Below are positions 7,227-16,806 of a DNA stretch of 64,000 nucleotides, piece after piece (position 1 is the first letter of the stretch; each line of letters opens with the position of its first letter). Below the pieces are notes generated by a model. It was not told the origin of the DNA and searched no databases. It was given only the letters and a program-made list of their open reading frames with translations. The translations under genes and the position numbers were made by a program. This DNA is from Bacillus mycoides (GTDB taxonomy: Bacteria; Bacillota; Bacilli; Bacillales; Bacillaceae_G), in contig NZ_CP036132.1 in NCBI RefSeq assembly GCF_018742245.1, forward strand, positions 3,467,001 to 3,531,000. The letters run 5' to 3'.

Positions 7227-8249
7227 TTACGCTTTCGTCTTATAAAGTAAATATAAGAAATACGGTACACCGACAATTGAAATAACAATTCCAACCGGTA
7301 ACTCTACAGGTGTGAATACTGTTTTTGCAATAAAGTCTGAAGCAATTACAAGAAACATTCCAATTACTCCGCACGTAGGAATTACATGCTTATGTTGTAT
7401 ACCGACAAGTCTTTTCGCTATATGCGGTGCCATTAGTCCAATAAAACCAATACTTCCTGAAACAGCAACGCATGCACTCACAAGCCCAATACTACTTAAT
7501 AGTAAAATAGATTTCTCTCTTTCTACTGAAACACCTAGACTTGTAATACTCGTTTCTTCCAATTGAAATAAATCTAATAAATAAGCTTTCTTTTGTATAA
7601 GAGGAATTAATATAATAAGCCATGGCAACATAGCAACAATATACTTCCAGTTTGCACTATATATGCTTCCAGACACCCAAACTGCAGCCATTTCGAAATC
7701 CGTTGACTTCATTTTGAGTGATAAATACATAGAAAAGGCTCCAAATCCTGATCCAATTGCAATCCCTGTTAATAAAAGGCGCTGCGGGTCTAACTTACCG
7801 TTTTTCCAAGAAAACAGATAAATTATTATAGTGGCTCCTAGCCCGCCGACTAAACCAAACATTGGCATCATCATAATAGAAATCCAGTCTGTGCTCTTTA
7901 ATTGCCCTTGAAAGAAGAACATGAAAATTACGATGGCTGTACCTGCTCCGGCATTCACTCCTAAAATACCTGGATCCGCCAGGCCATTTCTCGTAATCCC
8001 CTGAATAACGGCCCCTGCAACACCAAGGCCTAATCCTACTAATCCAGCAATTACAATGCGCGGAAGACGAAACTCAAAAATAACTAAATCATGGTCTGGT
8101 ACTGGGTCTATTCTAAAAAGTGTTTTAAATACATCTATAATCGTAATATCAAACGTACCATTCGTTAAACTAATATAAATAGCACCTAAAATTAAAAATA
8201 CAATAATCCCTATAGTCATTACAAAACGCTGACTTGAACTTTTAAGCAC
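7227..8249 (-). CDS. feuC: Ferri-bacillibactin ABC transporter permease FeuC
   Basis: BtuC/FecCD-type permease, 340 residues, with about nine to ten hydrophobic helices. The coupling-helix region reads GSIGFIGLMAPHIAKRLVG, the conserved contact with the ATPase. Its start overlaps the end of feuB by 8 bases, indicating translational coupling. Assigned to FeuC rather than FeuB by gene order relative to feuA. Confidence 0.92.
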   Translation of the reverse strand: MLKSSSQRFVMTIGIIVFLILGAIYISLTNGTFDITIIDVFKTLFRIDPVPDHDLVIFEFRLPRIVIAGLVGLGLGVAGAVIQGITRNGLADPGILGVNAGAGTAIVIFMFFFQGQLKSTDWISIMMMPMFGLVGGLGATIIIYLFSWKNGKLDPQRLLLTGIAIGSGFGAFSMYLSLKMKSTDFEMAAVWVSGSIYSANWKYIVAMLPWLIILIPLIQKKAYLLDLFQLEETSITSLGVSVEREKSILLLSSIGLVSACVAVSGSIGFIGLMAPHIAKRLVGIQHKHVIPTCGVIGMFLVIASDFIAKTVFTPVELPVGIVISIVGVPYFLYLLYKTKA

Positions 8250-9258
8250 GTCTCTCTCCTCCTCTTGTACGGATTAAATAAAGGAAGAAAGGAATTCCAA
8301 TTAAAGATGTAACAACTCCAATTGGCGTTTCAAATGGATAATTTACAAACCTACTTAAAACATCACATAATGCTAAGAAAACTCCACCAATAACGCCTGC
8401 GCATGGCAAAATCCACTTATAATCTACCCCAATTATAAAACGAGTAATGTGTGGAATAATTAAGCCTACAAAACCTACTTTCCCCACTAAAGCGACTGCC
8501 GTTCCTGTTAAAAAAATTACTGATAAAATGGCCATCGCTTTAACTAATTTTGTACGCTGCCCTAGATTAATAGAAACCTCTTCTCCTAAAGAAAGAATGG
8601 TAATAGATTTTGATATTAACAGCGCTAAAACTATCCCAATTATCCCAAAAGGTATCGTGATTTTAATTATATTAGGGTCCACTTGGTCTAACTTTGCATT
8701 AAACCAAAAACTAACATTTTGGGAAATTTGGAAATATGAAGCCATCGCAGCCGATAAACTGCTTAAAAATGTTCCAATAACTGTTCCTATAATCGCTAAC
8801 CTAACTGGTGATAAGCCATTTTGAAGGAGCGAACCAAAACCAAACACGATACCGGCTCCTAGTGCAGAACCAATCATTGAACATAAAACCATACCAATTG
8901 ATGACATTCCCGGAAGAAAAATCATACAAAGTGTAATAACAAAAGCTGCACCATCCGTCACACCCATAATAGAAGGGGATGCAAGATAGTTTCTTGTCAT
9001 CCCCTGCATAAGTGCTCCTGATATGGCTAGAAATGCTCCGACTAAAAGAGCTGCAACTACCCTTGGTAAACGTGAAGTAATAATAATATTATGATTCACA
9101 TTACTTGAATCAAAATGAAATAATGCGTTCCATACTGTTTCAGCATCAATACTTTTCGCCCCATACAAAATAGAAAGTATAACTGTAAATAAGATTAGTA
9201 TGGGTGCTATACATAATATGGTTACTGGTACTGCATTTGTTTTCTGCATATCATTCAA
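8242..9258 (-). CDS. feuB: Ferri-bacillibactin ABC transporter permease FeuB
   Basis: FecCD-family permease, 338 residues. Conserved family segments seen are RLPRVVAALLVGAFLAISGA near the N-terminus and GKVGFVGLIIPHITRFIIG near residue 260. It forms the membrane heterodimer with FeuC. It follows feuA by 18 bases. The start may be the first or the fourth codon (MNDM). Confidence 0.92.
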   Translation of the reverse strand: MNDMQKTNAVPVTILCIAPILILFTVILSILYGAKSIDAETVWNALFHFDSSNVNHNIIITSRLPRVVAALLVGAFLAISGALMQGMTRNYLASPSIMGVTDGAAFVITLCMIFLPGMSSIGMVLCSMIGSALGAGIVFGFGSLLQNGLSPVRLAIIGTVIGTFLSSLSAAMASYFQISQNVSFWFNAKLDQVDPNIIKITIPFGIIGIVLALLISKSITILSLGEEVSINLGQRTKLVKAMAILSVIFLTGTAVALVGKVGFVGLIIPHITRFIIGVDYKWILPCAGVIGGVFLALCDVLSRFVNYPFETPIGVVTSLIGIPFFLYLIRTRGGERRA

Positions 9259-9276
9259 CGCACCTTACTTATTGTA

Positions 9277-10242
9277 TTATTTAGATAAATTTTTCACTGC
9301 TTCTTTTAAGAATGCTGTTTTACTCCAAGCTGTACCACCTTGCGCCATTGGATCTACAACGTTTACAAATACTTTCTTTTCTTTCGCAGCATTCATACTT
9401 TGCCAAATTGGATTGCTTTCAATTTCTTCTAGCACTTTCGGATTTTTATTTTCACTTGCCTCATATTGTAAGAAAATATAATCTGGGTTAAGTTCAGCAA
9501 GTTTTTCAAATGAAATTTTCTCTTGTGCTTTTACAGCTTTAAGTTGTTCTGGAGCAGTCAGTCCAAGATCTTTATAAATTACAGGGTTGAAGTATACTCC
9601 TTCTGGATATAGGAATAATTCGTTTGCTCTTAGTCTAATTACAAGTACTTTTTTGTCTTTTAACTTATCTCCTAATTTTGCTTTTGCTTTTTCAGCGTCC
9701 GCATTGTAATCTTTAATAATTTTTTCTGCTTTATCTTTTTTACCAGTTAATTCTCCCATTAACTTTAAGTTATCTTCCCAATCTGTTGAAACGTGTGATA
9801 CCGGGAACGTCGGAGCTACTTTCGTAAACTTTTCAGCTGTTTCTGCTGGGAATTTCGTACTAGATGTAATAACATCCGGTTTTAATTGAAGTAATGTTTC
9901 AAAATTAGGTTGCATTTTTTCACCCACAGATTTTGCACCCTCTAATTCTTTTTCAAGATACTTTGGTAATTTACCACCTACAGTAATTGCACCGACTGGT
10001 TTAATTCCAAGTACTGCTGCATCTTCCATTGACTCTAAACTTGCTGTCGCAATTTTATCTACTTTTGCTGGTACTGTATATTCTTTACCTAAATATGTAA
10101 TTTTTCGCGTTTCATCTTTTTTCGTTTCAGTAGCTTTTGTTTGTTGCTTTTGTTCCCCAGAAGTTTTGTCTGCACTATTACATGCTGCTAAACCTACACT
10201 TAAAACTGTAACCATCCCTAATGTAAATAATTTCTTGTTCAT
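9277..10242 (-). CDS. feuA: Ferri-bacillibactin-binding lipoprotein FeuA
   Basis: Substrate-binding lipoprotein of 321 residues; lipobox LAAC with the lipid-bearing Cys at 21. The mature protein is a class III (FhuD/BtuF-type) binding protein with a long connecting helix. It closely resembles B. subtilis FeuA by eye: ESMEDA, STKFP, VSH, the RLR pair near residues 203-205 (arginines used for catecholate siderophore binding in FeuA), YPEGVYFN, and DPMAQGGTAWSK near the end. First gene of the operon. Fur-type sites lie about 180-200 bases upstream, so iron repression is expected. Confidence 0.93.
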   Translation of the reverse strand: MNKKLFTLGMVTVLSVGLAACNSADKTSGEQKQQTKATETKKDETRKITYLGKEYTVPAKVDKIATASLESMEDAAVLGIKPVGAITVGGKLPKYLEKELEGAKSVGEKMQPNFETLLQLKPDVITSSTKFPAETAEKFTKVAPTFPVSHVSTDWEDNLKLMGELTGKKDKAEKIIKDYNADAEKAKAKLGDKLKDKKVLVIRLRANELFLYPEGVYFNPVIYKDLGLTAPEQLKAVKAQEKISFEKLAELNPDYIFLQYEASENKNPKVLEEIESNPIWQSMNAAKEKKVFVNVVDPMAQGGTAWSKTAFLKEAVKNLSK

Positions 10243-10419
10243 CTTTATATATCTCCTCTCGAAATCTTTGAATATATTATTTCAACAATGAAACTTAATT
10301 ATATGAAACATAATCCTCATCTATATTTCACATCGTTAATAAATCTACGTAAAATGGAGAGCCATTCTCGTTCACTTCCCCTAGTCTTAAATTCTTTACC
10401 ACCCTCACTCCGCGATAAC

Positions 10420-10448
10420 CATTATCAATGATAATGATTATCGTTATT
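10420..10448. promoter_or_regulatory. Overlapping Fur boxes upstream of feuA
   Basis: Seen: ATTATCA-A-TGATAAT-G-ATTATCG, three interleaved heptamers of the 7-1-7 Fur motif (TGATAAT-N-ATTATCA), with 16 of 19 positions matching the classic 19-base box at 10430-10448. This fits iron-dependent repression of the feu operon. Confidence 0.85.
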
Positions 10449-10509
10449 AAGTATATATTTAATATTAGCTTATTTCAAGAATGATTTGAAAAATTTTAAA
10501 AAACTGAAC

Positions 10510-10552
10510 AAAAAAGAAGTATCTCCTTTTTTCAGGAAGATACTTCTTTTTT
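10510..10552 (-). terminator. Terminator of exoA
   Basis: Perfect 15-base arms rich in A and T at their ends, 13-base loop, T6 tail on both strands. The right arm runs into the exoA stop codon at 10551. Confidence 0.88.
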
Positions 10553-11309
10553 AGAAATCTATATGTAATTCAACTGGACAATGGTCTGATCCCATCACTT
10601 CACTATTAATTTTCGCATCGGTAATTTTATGTTTTAGCCTTTCAGAAGTTACAAAATAATCTAAGCGCCATCCGATATTTTTCGCTCTTGCTCCCATACG
10701 GTATGACCACCATGAATATGCTCCTTCTTGATCAGGATATAAAAAGCGATATGTATCAACAAAGCCTTCTTCTAAAATATTTGTAAATTTCTCTCTTTCT
10801 TCATCCGAAAAACCAGGATTTTTTCGATTACTTTTCGGATTTTTTAAATCTATTTCTTTATGAGCAACATTTAAATCTCCACAAAAAATAACTGGTTTCT
10901 TTTCATCTAATCGCTTAATATAGGCCCTGAAATCATCTTCCCATTCCATTCTGTAATCTAAACGCTCTAATCCTCGTTTTGAGTTTGGCGTATATAACGT
11001 TATTATGTAAAAATCTTCGAATTCTAAAGTAATAACTCTTCCTTCTTGATCATGCTCTTCAATACCTAAACCATATGTAACAGCAATCGGTTCTTTTCTC
11101 GTAAAAATAGCAGTTCCTGAATACCCCTTTTTCACAGCATAATTCCAATACGTATAATATCCCTCGGGATTTAAATCAATTTGTCCACTTTGTAATTTAA
11201 TTTCTTGTAGACAAAATATATCTGTATTGGATTCTTCTAGATATTCTAGAAATCCACCTTTTGCAATAACTGCCCGCAAACCATTTACATTCCATGAAAT
11301 TAACTTCAC
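10551..11309 (-). CDS. exoA: Exodeoxyribonuclease III / AP endonuclease ExoA
   Basis: Base-excision repair enzyme that cuts 5' of abasic sites, 252 residues, the normal length. Family motifs run in order: SWNVNGLRA at the N-terminus (metal Asn), LQEIKLQ (metal Glu), the GDLNVAH catalytic Asp/Asn pair near residue 144-148, and [11 protein letters not shown] (Asp-His) at the C-terminus. It is divergent from the adaA-adaB-alkA operon, so two alkylation/AP-site repair units share one 155-base promoter region. Assignment is secure. Confidence 0.96.
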   Translation of the reverse strand: MKLISWNVNGLRAVIAKGGFLEYLEESNTDIFCLQEIKLQSGQIDLNPEGYYTYWNYAVKKGYSGTAIFTRKEPIAVTYGLGIEEHDQEGRVITLEFEDFYIITLYTPNSKRGLERLDYRMEWEDDFRAYIKRLDEKKPVIFCGDLNVAHKEIDLKNPKSNRKNPGFSDEEREKFTNILEEGFVDTYRFLYPDQEGAYSWWSYRMGARAKNIGWRLDYFVTSERLKHKITDAKINSEVMGSDHCPVELHIDF

Positions 11310-11463
11310 TTATAGTCCTCCTCTTGATGTTCACTTTCAAAGTTCATGCTATCACAAAATAGAAAAACAATCATACTTTCACCTTTGTAATCTTGCTCTT
11401 ACATCCGTAATTACGTACATATGTGCTTTATTCAGGTTATACTAATTTCAGAGGTGATGTTCT

Positions 11464-12036
11464 TTGCAAAATGAAGGATTTACATTGACGAGTGAGTATT
11501 GGCAAGCAATTATTCATAATGATTCTTCATACGATAACAGATTCTTTTATGCTGTAAAATCAACCGGGATTTTTTGCCGACCATCGTGCAAATCGAGAAT
11601 ACCGAATAAAAACAACGTACGAATTTTTCTAAATGCAGAGCAAGCACTGCATGAACACTTTCGTCCGTGCAAACGCTGTAAACCAAACGGGATAACTTTA
11701 CCTAATAAAGAGTGGGTAGAACAAATTAAAGACTGTATCGAAAAGCATTTTGATGAAGTATTAACTCTCGACATACTTGCGGAAATGTGCCACGGTAGCC
11801 CATTTCATTTACAACGCACGTTCAAAAGAATGACAGGTATAAGTCCAATAGAATATATACAGCAATTCAGAATTACAAAAGCGACAGAATACCTATCACA
11901 TACAAATCAATCCATTATGGAAATTAGCACTGCTGTTGGGATAGAAAACCCGGAGTATTTCGCGACTTTATTTAAAAAGAAGACAGGATTTACCCCTACT
12001 GAATATCGAAAAAAGTACGGAACAAAAGAGGAATGA
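11464..12036 (+). CDS. adaA: Methylphosphotriester-DNA methyltransferase / regulator AdaA
   Basis: Bifunctional sensor and activator of the adaptive response, 190 residues. The N-terminal Ada zinc domain shows all four cysteines: GIFCRPSCKSR (the first is the methyl acceptor) and FRPCKRCKP. Two AraC-type helix-turn-helix segments follow (residues about 85-185, ending FTPTEYRKKY). Methyl transfer from a DNA phosphotriester turns it into an activator of this operon. The start is a TTG preceded by GAGGTGAT. It is followed after 4 bases by the methyltransferase gene. Confidence 0.94.
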   Translation: MQNEGFTLTSEYWQAIIHNDSSYDNRFFYAVKSTGIFCRPSCKSRIPNKNNVRIFLNAEQALHEHFRPCKRCKPNGITLPNKEWVEQIKDCIEKHFDEVLTLDILAEMCHGSPFHLQRTFKRMTGISPIEYIQQFRITKATEYLSHTNQSIMEISTAVGIENPEYFATLFKKKTGFTPTEYRKKYGTKEE

Positions 12037-12040
12037 AATA

Positions 12041-12565
12041 ATGAAACCATATGAAAATAAAACTATATATTGGACATTGCTTATTCATAAACATTGGCGT
12101 ATGCATATTGCCGCCACTTCAAATGGATTATGCTTCATCGGATCACAAAATAAAACTATTGAGGAACTAAATACGTGGGCTAAAAAGAAACTTCCACAGC
12201 ATACATTCATCCAAAATCCAGATTATTTGCAAACATATACAAAAGAACTTGTCGAGTATTTGGAAAACAAACTAGAAACCTTTACAATTCCTATCGATGT
12301 TTACGGAACTGCATTTCAATTATCTGTTTGGAGTACGGTACGTGAAATTCCTTATGGAAAGACATATTCTTATTCAGAGATTGCAGAAAGAATTCAAAAT
12401 CCTAAAGCTGTACGTGCTGTTGGAGCTGCTATTGGAGCTAATCCTCTTCTAATTACAATTCCTTGTCACCGTGTTATAGGAAAAGATGGAAAGCTAACTG
12501 GTTTTAGAGGGGGATTAGAAATGAAGAATGAATTGCTCAAATTAGAAGCGCTTCGGGAGGAATAA
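12041..12565 (+). CDS. adaB: O6-methylguanine-DNA methyltransferase AdaB
   Basis: Suicide repair protein that moves the O6-alkyl group of guanine onto its own cysteine, 174 residues. The active-site motif IPCHRVIG lies near residue 146, followed by FRGGLEMKNELLKLE. It sits in an operon between adaA (4-base gap) and alkA (2-base gap), as the methyl-induced effector gene. An internal ogt promoter is not apparent. Confidence 0.95.
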   Translation: MKPYENKTIYWTLLIHKHWRMHIAATSNGLCFIGSQNKTIEELNTWAKKKLPQHTFIQNPDYLQTYTKELVEYLENKLETFTIPIDVYGTAFQLSVWSTVREIPYGKTYSYSEIAERIQNPKAVRAVGAAIGANPLLITIPCHRVIGKDGKLTGFRGGLEMKNELLKLEALREE

Positions 12566-12567
12566 AT

Positions 12568-13479
12568 ATGACAGAAGGTTGTAATGAAATATTATCTTTA
12601 GTCGTTCCAAAAGAATTTAGTTTTCAAGAAAACTTACGCTATCTATCACGTTCTAAAAATGAATGTATGTTTCATGTTGAAAACAATAAAATCTATAAAG
12701 TCATTCCTATTCAAGAAGTAAATCCTTTCGTTGAAATTTGTTTGAATGCCGATGATAATATTCAAATACGTTTTTTAGGAGAATCATATATCTCTGAAAA
12801 ACGAGTCCGCGATGCTGTAGCTGACTATGTAAAAGAGTGGTTTGATTTAACTACTGATTTAGCTCCCTTTTATAAATTAGCAAAACATGATCGGCTCCTT
12901 CAAAAACCCCTTGAAAAGTATTATGGGCTTCGCACTTTAGGTATTCCAGATTTATTTGAAGCACTGTGCTGGGGGATTCTCGGTCAACAAATCAACCTCA
13001 CCTATGCCTATACTCTAAAAAGAAGATTAGTCGAAAACTTTGGCAATTATGTAGAATGGAACGATAGAAAACATTGGATATTCCCCTCACCTGAAGTAAT
13101 AGCAAATCTAAGTATAGAAGATCTCGCAATATTAAAAATGACTACAAGAAAATGTGAATACTTAATTGACATCGCACAGCTCATTACAGAAGGTAAATTA
13201 TCAAAAGAATCTCTATTACAAATACAAGATGTGAAGCAAGCTGAAGAACAATTAACTAGCATTCGCGGTATAGGGCCATGGACGGCTCACTATGTTTTAA
13301 TGCGCTGCTTACGATTCCCTTCAGCCTTTCCAATTGATGATGTCGGCCTGCATAATGCTATCAAATTTATTACAGGTGCCGAAAAGAAACCGACTAAAAA
13401 CGAAATAAAAGAATTTGCAGCAAATTGGACAAGTTGGGAGTCTTACGCGACTTTCTATTTGTGGCGAGTGCTATATTAA
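12568..13479 (+). CDS. alkA: DNA-3-methyladenine glycosylase AlkA
   Basis: Base-excision glycosylase of the HhH-GPD superfamily, 303 residues. An N-terminal AlkA_N-like domain (about 1-120) is followed by the glycosylase core: LTSIRGIGPWTAHYVLMR is the helix-hairpin-helix and FPIDDVGL carries the catalytic Asp. It removes 3-methyladenine and related bases. Third gene of the ada operon, with only 2 bases after adaB. In B. subtilis alkA is divergent from adaAB; here all three genes are co-directional. Confidence 0.94.
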   Translation: MTEGCNEILSLVVPKEFSFQENLRYLSRSKNECMFHVENNKIYKVIPIQEVNPFVEICLNADDNIQIRFLGESYISEKRVRDAVADYVKEWFDLTTDLAPFYKLAKHDRLLQKPLEKYYGLRTLGIPDLFEALCWGILGQQINLTYAYTLKRRLVENFGNYVEWNDRKHWIFPSPEVIANLSIEDLAILKMTTRKCEYLIDIAQLITEGKLSKESLLQIQDVKQAEEQLTSIRGIGPWTAHYVLMRCLRFPSAFPIDDVGLHNAIKFITGAEKKPTKNEIKEFAANWTSWESYATFYLWRVLY

Positions 13480-13490
13480 AATTTCCTAAT

Positions 13491-13522
13491 AAAAAATAGA
13501 TAGGCAAACCTATCTATTTTTT
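13491..13522. terminator. Bidirectional terminator between alkA and the lactonase gene
   Basis: AAAAAATAGATAGG/CCTATCTATTTTTT stem with a 4-base loop. It serves alkA on the plus strand and the convergent lactonase gene on the minus strand; the latter's stop codon (13514) is inside the right arm. Confidence 0.88.
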
Positions 13523-14578
13523 CACATGTAAAAACTTCACACATACTGGTTCTGGAACATTTACACCCGCCTGTACAAGCATTAACTTACCTGTCAATTC
13601 ATTCCTAGTAAATAAAGTCAATGTATTAGATTTTTCATTCGCAGCAATTAAAAATCTTTCGGTCGGATCTAAAGAAAAGTCCCGTGGCCAATCCCCTTCT
13701 GTCGATACTGTTTCAATAAGAGTTAGCTCTCCATTATGCCCATTTACTCGGAAAACTGCGATACTATTATGCCCTCTATTTGCTGCGTAAACGAATTTGC
13801 CATCAGAAGAAATATAAATTGCACTTCCATAACTCTCTTCACTATACTCTTCAGGTAATGCCGAGATGTATTGTTTTTCTTTAAAACTGCCACTCTGTGC
13901 ATCATATTGCAGTACAATAATTTCTGAACTTAATTCTGTCATAACATATGCATACTGCACACTTGGATGAAATATAAGATGCCTTGGACCACTACCATGT
14001 TTTACAGATAAACGGGTAACTTCTATTAGGTCTCCATCACTTTCTTTATATGTAATCAACTTATCTATTCCTAAATCAACTGCTACTACATATTTTTCAT
14101 CAGGAGTAAAATCCATATAATGAGCATGTGCCTTTTCTTGTCTTTCTTTATTTAGTCCTGACCCTTTATGTTCTACAATTTCCTTAGCAACATTTAAACT
14201 TCCATTATCCTTTTTCACTAAATAGGACTCTACTGTTCCTTTATGATAATTCGCTGCTACTACTATACTATTCTCCCGATTCACACTTACATAGCACGGC
14301 GATGCCCCTTCGAAAACTTGCATATTAATCGAATTTAGATTACCGGATTTATTATGAATGGAAAAACTAGCAATTCCACCTAATCCATTATCTTTCGCAA
14401 CAGAATAAAGGTACTCGTTGTTATGACTAATCGTTACATATGTCGGACTTCCTATATGTGCTGCTAATTCAATCCCTTTAATTTCTCCAATGTTCGTATC
14501 AAGTATAAATTTATAAATCCCCTTACTATCCACCTTTGTATATGTCCCTATATAACCATGATACTGATTTTCACTCAT
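13514..14578 (-). CDS. Lactonase-family beta-propeller protein (6-phosphogluconolactonase-like, YkgB)
   Basis: Seven-bladed propeller of the Pgl/YkgB family, about 354 residues, cytosolic. Blade-like repeats start with YIGTYT and continue as YVTISHNNEYLYSV, YVSVNRENS, HAHYMDFTPDEKYV, GPRHLIFHPSVQYAYV and WPRDFSLDPTERFLIAAN; the GPRH/WPRDF motifs are the family's active-face residues. By family it hydrolyses 6-phosphogluconolactone in the oxidative pentose phosphate pathway. The start is set at MSENQYHGY (14578) because a GGGGGAAA site precedes it; the open frame extends 28 codons further upstream without a ribosome site. Confidence 0.87.
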   Translation of the reverse strand: MSENQYHGYIGTYTKVDSKGIYKFILDTNIGEIKGIELAAHIGSPTYVTISHNNEYLYSVAKDNGLGGIASFSIHNKSGNLNSINMQVFEGASPCYVSVNRENSIVVAANYHKGTVESYLVKKDNGSLNVAKEIVEHKGSGLNKERQEKAHAHYMDFTPDEKYVVAVDLGIDKLITYKESDGDLIEVTRLSVKHGSGPRHLIFHPSVQYAYVMTELSSEIIVLQYDAQSGSFKEKQYISALPEEYSEESYGSAIYISSDGKFVYAANRGHNSIAVFRVNGHNGELTLIETVSTEGDWPRDFSLDPTERFLIAANEKSNTLTLFTRNELTGKLMLVQAGVNVPEPVCVKFLHVKK

Positions 14579-14640
14579 AACATTTCCCCCTTTTACACAT
14601 GTCTTGTAAACAAGTTTCACCTTGTATTTTTTACTATAGA

Positions 14641-14682
14641 AAAGAACCAAGTAGTACTTCATGACTACTTGGTTCTCTTTTT
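14641..14682 (-). terminator. Terminator of pepT
   Basis: GAACCAAGTAGT/ACTACTTGGTTC stem with an 8-base loop and A/T-rich flanks, adjoining the pepT stop codon (14681). Confidence 0.85.
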
Positions 14683-15913
14683 AAGCTTGCTCTTCAAATC
14701 GTCTTGCGATTTCTACAATAACTTGAACAGCTTTTTCCATAGTATCTACCGAAACATATTCAAATTTACCATGGTAGTTTTCACCGCCAGTAAAAATGTT
14801 TGGTGTTGGTAATCCCATATATGATAATTGAGATCCATCTGTCCCGCCGCGAATCGGATGAATATTCGGTTCAATATTTAAACTTTTCATTGCCTCATAC
14901 GCAATATCAACAATTTCTCTCACCGGCTCAATTTTTTCAAGCATATTATAATACTGATCATTCATCTCTAAAACGATTGCATCTTCGCCGTACTTCTCTT
15001 GCATGTTTTTCACAATATCTTGGATGTTATTTTTACGCGCTTCAAAATGATTACGATCAAAATCTCGAATAATATAGTAAGCTTTACTCTGCTCAACATC
15101 ACCATTTAAAGAAAGTAAATGATAAAACCCTTCATACCCTTCAGTATATTCTGGCGCTTCTTCTACTGGCAAGTATCTATCAAATTCCATAGCGAGTTTA
15201 CTTGCATTACGCATTTTATTTTTCGCTGTTCCAGGATGTGTATTTGTCCCTTTAAAAGTTAACTTAGCGCTTGCAGCATTAAAACTTTCATATTCTAAAC
15301 CACCTAATGGCCCTCCGTCCATCGTATAAGCAAATGATGCACCAAATGCTTCTACATCAAAATGAGATGGTCCACGGCCAATCTCTTCATCTGGTGTGAA
15401 TGCTACTCTTATTTTCCCATGCTTAATTTGCGGATTATGTATTAAATAATTCATTGCCACCATGATTTCTGTAAGACCAGCTTTATCATCTGCTCCAAGA
15501 AGTGTTGTACCATCAGTTGTAATAATTGTATGTCCTTTATATGATGGTAATTCTGGGAACTGTTCAGGTGTTAATACAACATTTAACTCCTTATTTAACG
15601 TAATCGCATTACCATCAAAATCTTCATGAATTTGTGGTTTTACGTTTTTCCCCGTAAAGTCTGTTGCTGTATCTAAATGTGCTAAAAAACCGATTACAGG
15701 AACATCTTTATCTGTATTTGCAGGAAGTGTTGCCATTACATAACCATTATCATCCATCGTCACTTCCGATAATCCAATCTCTTTTAACTCTTCTACTAAT
15801 AACTTACCAAATTCAATCTGTCCTGGTGTTGTTGGCACTGTATGACTTTCTTCATTTGATTGTGTATCAATCTTCACATATCTCGTAAATCTTTCAATAA
15901 GTTCTTGTTTCAA
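14681..15913 (-). CDS. pepT: Peptidase T (tripeptide aminopeptidase)
   Basis: Zinc-dependent M20 aminopeptidase that removes N-terminal residues from tripeptides, 410 residues, the usual size. Seen: HLDTATDF (metal His/Asp), [10 protein letters not shown] (bridging Asp), [11 protein letters not shown] (catalytic Glu pair), the [15 protein letters not shown] segment, and [27 protein letters not shown] near the C-terminus, which is specific for PepT. It is a monocistronic gene with its own terminator. Confidence 0.96.
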   Translation of the reverse strand: MKQELIERFTRYVKIDTQSNEESHTVPTTPGQIEFGKLLVEELKEIGLSEVTMDDNGYVMATLPANTDKDVPVIGFLAHLDTATDFTGKNVKPQIHEDFDGNAITLNKELNVVLTPEQFPELPSYKGHTIITTDGTTLLGADDKAGLTEIMVAMNYLIHNPQIKHGKIRVAFTPDEEIGRGPSHFDVEAFGASFAYTMDGGPLGGLEYESFNAASAKLTFKGTNTHPGTAKNKMRNASKLAMEFDRYLPVEEAPEYTEGYEGFYHLLSLNGDVEQSKAYYIIRDFDRNHFEARKNNIQDIVKNMQEKYGEDAIVLEMNDQYYNMLEKIEPVREIVDIAYEAMKSLNIEPNIHPIRGGTDGSQLSYMGLPTPNIFTGGENYHGKFEYVSVDTMEKAVQVIVEIARRFEEQA

Positions 15914-16071
15914 ATTCGTTCACTCCTTTTTCTATTTCTTTCTCTATTATAATCCTTATAACGAAATATTTTAACTTTTTCGACTGCGAAAGTGTATATT
16001 TTATTTACATTGTTAATAATTTTACACAAATCCTAAAAAGACATAATATTTGATACGGTTGCTTTCTCTTC

Positions 16072-16100
16072 AAAAAAAGAGTGTGTTTTAAAACACACTC
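16072..16100 (-). terminator. Terminator of the histidine phosphatase gene
   Basis: GAGTGTGTTTT/AAAACACACTC stem followed on the minus strand by a T7 tract; 13 bases after the stop. Confidence 0.85.
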
Positions 16101-16113
16101 CATATACCCCATT

Positions 16114-16689
16114 TCATTCTTCTCTCCATAATCTCTCTACATTTATTAATTGCTGTTCTTTAAATTCTAGCTTATACACGTCCGGTTTTGATGTACTCAT
16201 TAAAAATTCAAGCCCATATTGATTATCAAAATAGTTCATCATTAGTGTCATTACAAGCCCATGTGTACCAATTACAATTTTATGTCCTTGAAAATTCATT
16301 AATATTTCTTTTAATACTCTCACTACTCTTCTCTGACAATCCGCATACGATTCTCCTTCAGTTAGTGCAAAAGTAAGATTAGAGAACATTTTCTTTACGA
16401 GTGGATATACCTCTTTATCTGATATAATCTTATCCTCACTTGAAAACCTACACTCTTTAAGATTTTCATATACTAATATTTCTTTTTCATAGAAATTAGC
16501 TGACTCTTCTATCGTTAACATAGCCCGATTATACGGACTTGAAATGAAAGTATTAATCTCCTCTGTTTTTAATATCTTAGTTACTCTATGAGCATCCAAA
16601 TTTCCCTTCTCAGTTAATCCACGTGTTCTTTCATCTCCTTCTAATTTTGGTGATTCACCATGCCTAACCATATAGATATATGTATTCAT
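16114..16689 (-). CDS. Histidine phosphatase family protein
   Basis: Branch of the phosphoglycerate mutase/acid phosphatase fold, 191 residues. The phosphate-accepting motif is MVRHGESPK (His near residue 9) and the second catalytic His is in GTHGLVMTLMM near residue 142; an arginine in SSPYNRAML completes the pocket. It lacks the FTGWxD signature of true GpmA, so it is more likely a small-molecule phosphatase; its substrate is unknown. Stand-alone gene. Confidence 0.86.
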   Translation of the reverse strand: MNTYIYMVRHGESPKLEGDERTRGLTEKGNLDAHRVTKILKTEEINTFISSPYNRAMLTIEESANFYEKEILVYENLKECRFSSEDKIISDKEVYPLVKKMFSNLTFALTEGESYADCQRRVVRVLKEILMNFQGHKIVIGTHGLVMTLMMNYFDNQYGLEFLMSTSKPDVYKLEFKEQQLINVERLWREE

Positions 16690-16806
16690 AAGTCCTCCTT
16701 GAAAATATTTATAAGTTAATTACTTATTTTAATCTCTGCCGTTTCAAAACTTGAGTACAATCAAAATATTAATTAATTCTTCTTTTAAACTATTTTATGA
16801 ACTTTG

